Source: Metellina segmentata
Taxonomy: Eukaryota > Arthropoda > Arachnida > Araneae > Tetragnathidae
Assembly: GCA_947359465.1 (NCBI GenBank)
Contig: OX375872.1
Location: 138,341,432 to 138,405,431 of the forward strand
DNA: 64,000 nucleotides
Direction: 5' to 3'
A program made the translations under genes and the position numbers. Positions 55,061-64,000 of the stretch are shown piece after piece (position 1 is the stretch's first letter; the number at the start of each line of letters is the position of its first letter). The notes under the pieces were generated by a model. It searched no databases and was not told the DNA's origin. It saw only the letters and a list, made by a program, of their open reading frames with translations.

Positions 55061-55344
55061 GCTTTTCGAGAGACTGAAAACCTCAGAGGAAAATTGTACT
55101 GGAAAACGAACAAGTATATTTGCTGTGCGCCATTTTATTTTTGCATGAATTCTTCACGGTCTCGCACCTGAATTTGAAGAGTTTTGAACAGGTTGAGGAA
55201 AACGTGGCTTAGAAGAGTTAAGAGGAAGTTACGCTGTAGGCGGAATAAATCTTTGGTGCTGGTGATTAAGCTTCCTTTACCAACTCAGCATGTGTGGACA
55301 TATTCCTTATATTCATGAACCCTTAAATGCTCTCTTTGTGTTGA

Positions 55345-55740
55345 TTCTGCCACGTTTAGTTAATTTGTGCAGTTGCGGTTATTTACATAAGGGAGAAAAG
55401 GAAAACCCGAGGTAGTGTCTTGTTTTGTCTGAATTAGGACGGTAAAGCTTCAAGTTCGAGTAAAATTGGAAAACTTTTAGTTTTTTTAATTACGTTTTGC
55501 TTGATATGTGTATGTGTGTGTGTGTGTGTGTGTGTGTAACATACGGCAGTTTAAGATAACAATTATATTTTGTTTAAAGAGGGACACTCATTTTTTTTAC
55601 AGAGGTGTTATCAATAGGGAGATTTTGCCGCGTTTTAAACTTGGGCTGTTGTGGTTATTTAAGTAAATGAACGAAAAAGAAAGCAGTGTTCAGTTTATCT
55701 GAGTTGGACTGCACTCACCTTTCCATACTGGTCTGATTTT
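55345..55740 (+). repeat. Two diverged direct copies flanking a (TG)12 tract
   Basis: 55345-55430 and 55622-55705 share CCACGTTT/CCGCGTTT, GTGGTTATTTA and GGAAAA..AAGCAGTGTT-like words. A (TG)12 microsatellite occupies 55513-55537 between them. No gene lies in 55060-55960. Confidence 0.6.
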
Positions 55741-56112
55741 ATAAACATGTTCAAACACACACAAATACAAACACAACATGCATGAAAAAATGCCGTAACA
55801 AAATACTTAAATCAATATAATTCTTTTGTGAAACATATATCCATTCACTCAAATAATGTTTAAGTCATCAAAAATGCAAGATTATCAAAATCTTAGTAGT
55901 CCTAGGTATTCATTAATTACCTTCTCAATACAAAGCGGTGTAGATGAGCAAAACTGTTATTTTGCGATAACAGATTGAACTGTTGCTGTTAAATTTGCAG
56001 TAACGCTTAGTATTAACACACTGCTAATTTTTACATTTTCGTTAACAACTAATAATTTTAACGTTTATTAACTGCTTGAAATTGACATTAATGTTTATAT
56101 ATTGTTATGATT

Positions 56113-56298
56113 CGTCCATCAAGACCTGATTAATTTAGTTGAGGATGATATATCTCGCCATCAAAATACTGCCGATGTTTTTACGATGTCGAGATTAAGA
56201 TTTGGTTAGTTTTCTTCTAATGACGAGATATCTCGTCCATCAAATCTCGTCGGGTTTGGTAATTACGAGATACCTTGTCGACACAACCGACAGAAGGG
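56113..56298 (-). mobile_element. piggyBac-like MITE copy
   Basis: Minus strand. It starts at 56298 with CCCTTCTGTCGGTTGTGTCG beside TTAA (56299-56302). It carries a perfect GACGAGATATCTCGTC core at 56222-56237, with diverged cores further on. The other end fades near 56113. Confidence 0.7.
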
Positions 56299-56302
56299 TT
56301 AA

Positions 56303-57076
56303 CTTTAACTGTTAATAACAGTTTAAATTTACCCTTAAAAGTGGTTACTTTTATAAAATGTTTATAAATTTTATTTCTATTAATTAATTTGAATTTAATT
56401 GTTTCTCTACAGAAAAATGTACAATTATTCGAAACAAAATATGTAATCTAAAAATACATGAAGAAGGACATACACAAATACAGTTAGAAAATAGATAAAA
56501 TAAAATACTTCATTGAAACAGACTACTTATTTTATCGAAATAATTAAAAATAAAACGGCTTCCGAGAAAGAATTATTAGAGTTTAAAAATTTTGTTTGGT
56601 AGCAAAATTTTTATATACATTTTTTTTGAAAGGCTAAAAAATAATTGATAGCTTTTATTGATATACATGGGGACGCGCGCGTTAAAATCAATAGAAGAAA
56701 TCAATAAGGGAGAATCAATTGTTATGTCAAAGGATGTAAAAAATTGTGAAAGCAATGCCTACGGAGCTTTGAAGTAATGAAGCTGAAATAATTTCGTAAT
56801 ATTCAGAAGAAAGAATAATTGAAAAGATACATAATTCTTAAAAAAATATATATTTAAAAAATTTTGTTTTGTATTTTTCAATTTTTTGATATAGTGATTG
56901 TAATAAAGATTCCAAATTACGGATCCACATTCTCTTGGATCCATCCAGTGCCGATATAACATAAACATAAAATAATAAATTTGTAATAATAATATTACAA
57001 AATCTCATGTTCCTCTGATTCAATCTAAGGTTTGTAGTATTCAGTTTTTAATACAATAGATCTTATGTGATAGTTG
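56303..57076. other. AT-rich stretch, no gene
   Basis: Strongly AT-rich with short fortuitous ORFs. GTTAAC and TAACAGTT words here, at 55950-56100 and at 57260-57380 belong to the same old dispersed repeat as 32355-32520 and 37930-38115. Confidence 0.45.
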
Positions 57077-57160
57077 AAGGTAGGTAGGTATTTTAATTGA
57101 GATATTGTACTAGAGCAACACCACGGGCTATTGGCGACAGTCCGGGATCAATCCCAACGG
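57077..57160 (-). mobile_element. SINE 3' fragment
   Basis: Minus strand GATTGATCCCGGACTGTCG, CCAATAGCCCGTGGTGTTGC and TCTAGTACAATATC, the SINE 3' region. Confidence 0.7.
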
Positions 57161-57602
57161 AAAGTGGTATTTGAAGGAAAAACCAAACCAAAATTAGACA
57201 CAAATTAACAAATTACACCTCTTACTTAACAACAAACAGATTTTTGTTACAAGGTCTCTAAAACGTTTTAACCTTGTTTACCTTAACTAACTGTTAATAT
57301 TTTCCATAACAATTGCAACTGGTGATCTTTTCGATAATAGTTGCAACTGTTAATTTGTAAGTACATTATTATTTTAACTGCTATTGGAAAAGCAGCCCAT
57401 CTCGACTAACAACGTTCCGCTATGTTCTTAGCTGTTCCACTCTATCATCAGAAGCGAAGGATTTGGGGTCTTAGCACATCGGGAGGTGATAATCTGGAGA
57501 CCTCTTAGGGCCTATGGGATATATCGACATCTCGTGTGGGGGGAGGGTTACTGCACGTGCAAAAGCGGGGACCGTAATCTTGATTGCGTGGGGCTCCAAA
57601 TT

Positions 57603-58515
57603 TGATCAGGACTATCCAATGTGACGTGTCCAAGTTATTCATTAGGAGCAGGGACAGCACACTGGATACCCTGTTTGTCTTCATTAGCGTCTGATTTGAA
57701 GATCCTGGGCAGGGGATTCCCCGTTCCCTGAAATGCTAAAACCTTTTATTAATGCCCGGGTGCTGCAGGAAGGGAGGTTTTTAGAAAGTCATTTTATTTG
57801 GGTGAGTGAATGCCGAAAGCTCGGAAACGTGATAGAACCTAAAACGCTTTTGCTGAATTTTGCTTGCTTGTTGAATGGTACACGTTCATTCCTGGACACG
57901 CGTCTTTTTTGAGTTGTGCAGTTTTTTATTTGGGAGCAATGAAACGGCAGCATATCTGTAATCAATATTTAGAAACTTTCTAGGTGTTTACTATGTATGT
58001 TTCCAGAATTTAGGACAAGGCCGTCTTAAAAGGATTAGGCAGGATAAAAGGCCACATGCAGAGGTAAATTAGCTATATGGAGGATGTGGGAAATTCCACA
58101 TGGGCAGGTATAATTAAGGGCAAATCAGACTATCCAATTAGACGTGTCCAAGTTATTCATTAAGAGCACGTACAGCACACTGGATACCCTGATTGTCTTC
58201 ATTAGCATTTGATTTGAAGATTCAGGGCAGGAGATTCACCGCGTTGTATGAAATGCCATAACATTTTATTAATGTACTGCATGATTTTACAAAGTCATTT
58301 TATTTGAGTGAGTGGATGCCGAAAGTTTGGGAACGTGAAAGAACTTGAAATGCTTTTGCTGAATTTAGCTTCCTTGTTGAATGGTATTCAACTAGTTTTT
58401 CCACCGTCCCAGCCTAAGCCATTCGCTTGTTGAAAGGTATACGTTCATTCTTGGACACGCGTCTTTTTTTAGCTGTGCAGTTTTTAATTTGGGAGTAATG
58501 AAATTGCTTTAAGGC
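57603..58515 (+). repeat. Direct duplication, unit about 525 bp
   Basis: 57603-57962 and 58126-58515 share long blocks: GACGTGTCCAAGTTATTCAT, ACAGCACACTGGATACCCTG, GTCTTCATTAGC, AAAGTCATTTTATTTG, CTTTTGCTGAATTT, and ACGTTCATTC..GGACACGCGTC. The second copy has an extra insertion near 58395-58430. There is no coding potential. Confidence 0.88.
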
Positions 58516-58599
58516 ACCGCTTCTTCAAATCAATCTTAAGGAACTTTCAGGATGGTCTTCCTGGGGCCATGGGTTAATGTTTCTCTTGCTTCTACCGTC

Positions 58600-60950
58600 A
58601 CTTTCTCGAGATCTCACTCTGTAAAGACGGTCGACCTCAGTCTTATATTTTCCCTATTTCGCTCGTAATTGTTGAAGCCGTCACTCTGTAAAATGACTTT
58701 CCTGAGACTCCGGTTTTATGTGTTCCCCTATTTTCTAGTCATTTTCTCAGGTTCTTACTCTGTAAAGATGGCTTTCCTGCGATCTTAGGTCTTCCCCGAT
58801 TCGCACGTAATTTTTCAAGCCGTCACTTTGTAAAGATGATATTTATACGACCAAGTGTTTGCGTTTCTTGTACTTCGCAGTTTATTTTCTGGAATACACT
58901 GAAAATTATTTCCCTGGCACCTTTACGTTTCCTGTTGCGCACATCATATTTTTTCTAAACGTAAATCTTTGGTCGCAAAAAAAAGTTTTTTTTTGGAGTG
59001 ACGGTTTGAAAAAGTACGTGCGACGCAGAGAAGACATTACAATTAGGTCGCATGAAAACCATGTTTACAGAATGAGAACTTGAGAAAATGAGGTGAAACC
59101 TGAACCATGTTCGCAAGAAAATCATCTTTTAAGAGGTAAGACTTGAAAAATGATGTGAGAAGCAGGGAAGACATAAAACCTAGATCGCAGGAAAGTCATT
59201 TTACTGGGTGACGGCTTGAGAAAAATGTCGTCCGAAGCGTGGATAGCGGAAACCCTTGGTCGGAGGAAAAGCATCCTTACAGAGAGACGGTTTGAAAAAG
59301 GACGTATGAAGAGAGGAAAACATAAAATCGAAAATAAGTCATTTTGCAGTGTAACAACATCAGAAAATAAACTGCGAAGCAGGGGAAACGAAAACCCTTG
59401 GTAGTAAGAAAAATCATCTTTACAGAGTGACTTAAGAGAGTGACTTTAGAGAGTGACTTCAGAGAGTGACTTTAGAGTGACTTCAGAGAGAGACTTTAGA
59501 GTGACTTCAGAGAGTGACTTTAGAGTGACTTCAGAGTGACTTCTAAAGTGAGAAATTGAGAAAATGACGGGAGAAAGAGGGTAAATGCAAACCATGGTTT
59601 CAGGAAAACCATCTTTGCAGAAGGCTTGGAAAATGATGTAAGAAGCAGGGAAGACATAAAACCAAGGTTACAGGAAAGTAATTTTTCAGGGTGACGGCTT
59701 GAGAAAAATGGTGTGCGAAGCGGGGGAAACATAAACTGTTGGTCGAAAGGAAAACAACTTTATAGAGAGACGGCTTAAAAAGAGACGTGCAAAGTGGGGA
59801 AAACATAAAACTGAGGACGCAAAGAAGTCATTTTGCAGTGTAAAGACTTCAGAAATAAAATGCGAGGCAGGAGAAACGCAAACAGTCGTAAGAAAATGAT
59901 GGAATAAGAAAATGTGAAAATGATGGGAGAAGCTGGGGATACGCAAACACCATAGTCACACGAAAACCATCGTTGCAGAGTGACTAGAAAAACGACGTAC
60001 GAAGCAGGGAAGGAGTAAAACCGAGGTCGCACATAAACCATCTTTATAGAGTGAAAACTATAAAATGACAGGAGGGTCAGGAGAAAAGTAAATTTATGAT
60101 CACAAAAAAACTATCTTTACAGAGTGACGGCTTGAAAAATGACGTGCAAAGCGGAAAGACATCAATGTGAGGTCGCAGGAAAATCATCTGTATACAGTGA
60201 CAACTTCAAAAAATCATGAGAGAAACGAGAAATGTAACCCATGGTCGCAGGATTACACACCATCTTTGCATTGACGGCTTGAAAAATTATGTGCATAGTG
60301 CGAAGACAAGATTGATGTCACAGGAAAACTTTCTTTACAGTGACAACTTTAGAAAATGACGGGAGAAACAGGAGAAACCGAATCCATGGACTCAGGACCC
60401 ATCTTTGCAATGAAGGCTTGAAAAATGACGTTTAAACGGGAAGACAAGACTGATGTCACAACAAAGCAATCTTTACAGTGACAACTTGAGAAAATGACTG
60501 TAGAAACAGCAGAAACGTAACCCATGGTCGTAGAAATGCAAACCATATTTGCAGTGATGGCTTGAAAATTGACTTGCAAAATTCGGAAAGACAAGATTGA
60601 TGTCTCAGGAAAGCAATCTTTACAGTGACAACTAGAGAAAATGACGGTAGAAGCAGGGGAAACGGTAACCATCTTTACAGTGATAGCTTGAAAAATGACG
60701 TGCAGATTGGAAAAGGAATCTTTACAGTGTGGCAACGTGAGAAATGACGGGAAAAGAGGATGCAAGAAATTCCTTTTACAGAATGACGGCTTGGAAAATG
60801 ACGTATAAAGTTGAAGATGTTAAATTGAGGTTGCAGGAAAATCATCTTTACATAGTGACAACTTCAGAAAGCGAGCTGCGAGACAGTAGAAGGGTAACCC
60901 TTATTCGTTTGAAAACCATCTTTAGAAAATGACGATTTGAGAGAAATGTC
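58600..60950. repeat. About 95-bp tandem array with an internal orientation switch
   Basis: From about 58975 to 60950 the unit reads CATCTTTACAGAGTGACGGC, TTGAAAAATGACGTGCGAAG and CAGGGAAGACATAAAACC, then GAGGTCGCAGGAAA. From 58600 to 58860 the same unit is on the opposite strand (CACTCTGTAAAGATGG, CTTTCCTGCGATCTTAGGTC, TTTTTCAAGCCGTCAC). The two arms meet near 58865-58970. A secondary short repeat, AGAGTGACTTTAGAGTGACT, fills 59425-59545. The minus-strand ORFs over the array are artefacts. Confidence 0.9.
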
Positions 60951-60954
60951 GTTC

Positions 60955-62350
60955 GATATAGGAAGTAAGGAAAATCGGAATTTCTTTGTAACTGGTTTTA
61001 ACAATTTTTTTTTTCATTCTTTAATTTGTTTCTTTATGCGGTCCAAAATTTAAAACGTATTAATTGGGTTTACAGGAAATAATTAAATATGGAACTTTGA
61101 AAGATTACTACAATGAATTGTCAAAATTTTAGTAAAAGGAAGATAGGCACTAGTTAAAACAATTTATAGGAAAGAGAAAACTTTCTAAAAATTAACTAAA
61201 ACTGTTAAAAATCCGTCTAAATTTAACTTAATACCCGAAAGTTATTCCAACTCAGACGGGAAAAAAAGACCAATTTTGTAATGATTTTTGTTAACTGTTT
61301 TTTTAAGTACAGTTTCCACTGAGAAATATGAAAGCTGAAAACAACGGATTGTTTCAATTGAAAATCAAATACATGAGAAACTCTTATCATCTTTACTCGA
61401 ATTTAGCCAAATTCTATTACCTAAAACAAAGTATTAAGTTTTCAATAAATTCAAAGGCAACTATGAATTTTCGAACATTACCATTGACCCTTAAACGGAT
61501 TAAAACGAAACGTATTTCTCTATTGCGTTTGTTAACGTAAAAATCTACCTGGAAAATCATTTAAATTATATTATTTAGAACACAATTAAAATTAAAACTT
61601 AATCAAGCAACATTTGAACTACGACATTTGAAAAAAGTTAAAGTTTTACAGACATAACAATACAATTAAAATATAATTAAGCAACATTTGAACTACAACA
61701 CTTGAAAAAGTTTAAGTTTAACAGGCATAACAGTAACAAAAAATTATTTTAATATTAAAAAACAGAGAAAAGCAGCAATCTCCATGTGTTCCAGTGACGT
61801 ACACAAATTCACGAAACAGAACAATTCAAATCATTAATCAGGCAATGCCTTGAAGCATTCAGGAAGAAAAACAGTCTCTTTCCATAAATTCTCTTCCATA
61901 AGCTTTCAGTGCATAACAAAATGAAACTTTAAAGTGTTTATCTCCATTCTATACTACACAATACCTAAAAATTACATTAATATTTCAAAAATTAAGTAAT
62001 GTTTTGTATGAATTTACATAAACTCAATCTATAAGGCAAATATTTACAAGGATGACTTGGGCGTAACTTTCTAAGTCAGCCCATGCATTTATACCCAAAA
62101 TAGTGATTAAATAAATTTAATTAATAGATTACATTTAAATAAAATTGAAAAATATAACTCAAGTAACAGAACTAGCAAAATTTCTCTCATTATATTCAAA
62201 CTTTTTAATAAAGATCTTACTTTTGAGCAAAATTTGTTTTATTTGTAAGCTCTTATTATAGTTAAACTTCGTTCCAAATTTCATGCGTCTTAAGTGAAAA
62301 GAGTTTAAGAGTTACAGTGCACACATTGTTGAAAATTCTGAGGAAAATGC
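60955..62350. other. AT-rich stretch, no gene
   Basis: A short ORF at 61328-61540 has no recognisable motif. 61571-61660 and 61667-61740 are a two-copy repeat (AGCAACATTTGAACTAC, AAGTTTTACAGACATAACA-like). Confidence 0.5.
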
Positions 62351-62356
62351 GATTAA

Positions 62357-62567
62357 CCCTCCAAGTAAATTCGACGAGCTATCTCATCCATCAAGATCCG
62401 ATCAATTTTGTTAATCTCGTCATCAAGATATTGTGGATTTTTTTGTGATGACGACGACACTAATAAATCTGGTTTTTTTTTCAATAGTGAGATATATATC
62501 GATCATCAAGTTCTGGTCAGTTTTATTAGTTTGAAGAGATAGATCGTCGATACAGACACGAGAAGGG
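62357..62567 (-). mobile_element. piggyBac-like MITE, complete, TTAA on both sides
   Basis: TTAA at 62353-62356 and at 62568-62571 flanks a 211-bp element with ends CCCTCC...AGAAGGG. This is the TTAA target plus CCC/GGG termini expected of piggyBac-type elements. On the minus strand the inside reads CTTCTCGTGTCTGTATCGAC, then diverged forms of GACGAGATATCTCGTC. It encodes no protein. This copy defines both ends of the family. Confidence 0.75.
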
Positions 62568-62574
62568 TTAAAGT

Positions 62575-63227
62575 TAAGCTCAAAGAAAATTGAAGTAGAA
62601 GTGTAAGGAAAATCTTAATTGGGAACGAACTATTGTACCCCATCAGCCCTGTTCCCTCTCCAAAACGAAATCCTAGTCAAGCTACTGCAGAAAGACCTAC
62701 CTCTTTCCACAAATGGATCCTTAACGCACAGATGATTTAATTCAGACAAACGAAATCGGTTTGCAAGACTTCAAACAACAGCTTGAAGGCGACGGTATCA
62801 CACCACCCCATCCCCTTTATCTGCTCGCCCCGACCCGCGCTCAGAAATCAAGCATCGCGAGCACAAACAACACGTAAAACCGTACTTGAAAACACCACTT
62901 CAAAAAACGAGTACTAGAAACTCCGCTCGGTACCGTCCACCGACAGTGGATGATGTACCACCGCGACGACTAGCAGGTGGTTAGCAGATGGCAGATCGGA
63001 CCCATCTGCGATATGGGGACTTAGTCAACACATTAGGCCGGCGAACACTGGCCTGCTTGCTCGTCGTAATTAGGTCTTGACGCGAGGGACCCAACTCAGG
63101 GCGGCCACATGTTCCCGTTTCAGCGGCATCGGTTGTCCCGGAGGTCCGCAGGAGCGACGGGACCTGCGCGCGTCCAAAATGTTCTTAATTAAATTCCCCC
63201 TTCTTTCAGTGAGACCCGGGTTCATTA
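62575..63227. other. Non-repetitive, partly GC-rich segment without a recognised gene
   Basis: 62790-63180 is clearly richer in G, C and CpG than the rest of the window (GCTCGCCCCGACCCGCGCTC, GTCCGCAGGAGCGACGGGAC). The 60-codon ORF at 63077-63259 has no motif. It could be an exon or promoter of a host gene, or a structured repeat. I cannot tell. Confidence 0.4.
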
Positions 63228-64000
63228 CGGATCTCGAGTCTAATGTGTTTTTAAATTAGTGGGACACCTGATTCGGTGAAACGTAACCCTTGAACTGAGG
63301 AGGCATCTGCGTTTGCGTCGGCTGGAAGTTACCGACACACACACACAGCTGGTTAAATTTTAACCATCATTGAGTCATCCTGCGCGATGTGTTACATTTC
63401 AGTACTTCTTTTCTTGGATTCATTTTTTTGCGTGATATATACAGTTTGATACTTCTTTTTCTAGAGTTTAATGTAGTTTTCAAAGGTACGATCTTGAATC
63501 TAATGAGTTTTTGAATTAGTGGGACATCTGTTTCGGTGAAACGGAACCCTTGAACTGAGGAGGCGTTTTCGTTGGATGAAAGTTACCGACACACACACAG
63601 CTTGTTAAATTTTAACCATCATTTACTCATCCCACGCGATGTGTATGTACATGTCAGTACTTCTTTTCCTGGATTCTAATTTACTTGCGTGATATATACA
63701 ATTTGATACTTCTTTTTTTAAAGTCTAATGTAGTTTAATAGTCTCTCTTTTTAATCTCGAGTCTAATGAGTTTTTGACTTCGTGGGACATTGGTGAAACG
63801 CAACCATTGAACTAAGGAGGCATCTGCGTTTGTATCGTATGAAAGTTACAGACAGCGAGTTTAATTTTAACCATCATTATGTCATATCGCGTGATATGTA
63901 TATATGTATATCGTCTTTTTTTAAAACTCGAATCTAATTTGTTTTAGTAATATATACTACATTTTGGTACTTCTCTTTCTGGAATCTAATTTGCATTTGA
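63228..64000 (+). repeat. 261-bp tandem repeat, three copies, continuing past the window
   Basis: CTCGAGTCTAATGTGTTTTT at 63232, TTGAATCTAATGAGTTTTTG at 63493 and CTCGAGTCTAATGAGTTTTTG at 63755 start successive units. They share GGTGAAACGTAACCCTTGAA, CTGAGGAGGCATCTGCGTTT, ACCGACACACACACAG and TTAAATTTTAACCATCAT. The third is more diverged. Confidence 0.9.

Noticed and set aside
59520..60765. Minus-strand ORFs with repeated CVSPASHTIF-like segments
   Set aside because: Artefacts of the 95-bp array; the similarity follows the DNA repeat.

Overview
The window is repeat-dense, AT-rich eukaryotic DNA with no recognisable host gene. Almost everything that can be identified is a transposable element, a transposon pseudogene or a tandem repeat. 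The mix (mariner, several Tc1 lineages, a BED-finger hAT, PIF/Harbinger with a MADF partner gene, Helitron ends, a Jockey-type LINE, a tRNA-derived SINE) indicates an animal, most likely an arthropod. The style of the gag gene at 10.7 kb reminds me of spider genomes. That last point is recollection, not proof.

Layout. 0-8.3 kb: degenerate tandem repeats, copies of a small piggyBac-like MITE carrying a 16-bp palindrome, a 1.3-kb mariner with both terminal repeats, a 5'-truncated Jockey-like LINE, a SINE fragment and a Tc1 remnant. 9.05-15.74 kb: a complete LTR retrotransposon with 4-bp target duplications and LTRs differing at five positions plus two indels. Its gag-pol order is capsid, zinc knuckle, protease, integrase, reverse transcriptase, RNase H. 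Integrase therefore lies upstream of reverse transcriptase, the reverse of normal Ty3/gypsy order, and the capsid C-terminus looks like a SCAN domain. Both are hallmarks of the Gmr1-like group. This copy has an intact gag ORF but a pol broken by a microsatellite, three in-frame stops, a frameshift and a protease active-site change.

16.6-34.5 kb is a nested transposon graveyard. A PIF/Harbinger remnant is followed directly by a Tc1, itself split by a 2.7-kb TIR transposon of unassigned family with perfect 11-bp duplications. Next come a 3.5-kb hAT with a perfect 8-bp duplication, Helitrons, a Harbinger-derived MITE, a hAT deletion derivative, and a Tigger/pogo-like element sitting inside the piggyBac-like MITE.

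34.8-64 kb is dominated by adjacent but apparently unrelated tandem arrays (units of about 341, 70-166, 67, 21, 125, 98, 100, 255, 95 and 261 bp). SINE copies, two more Tc1 pseudogenes and two more MITE copies lie between them. The genes do not form a host pathway. The only functional set is the retrotransposon's own cassette, and it is defective.
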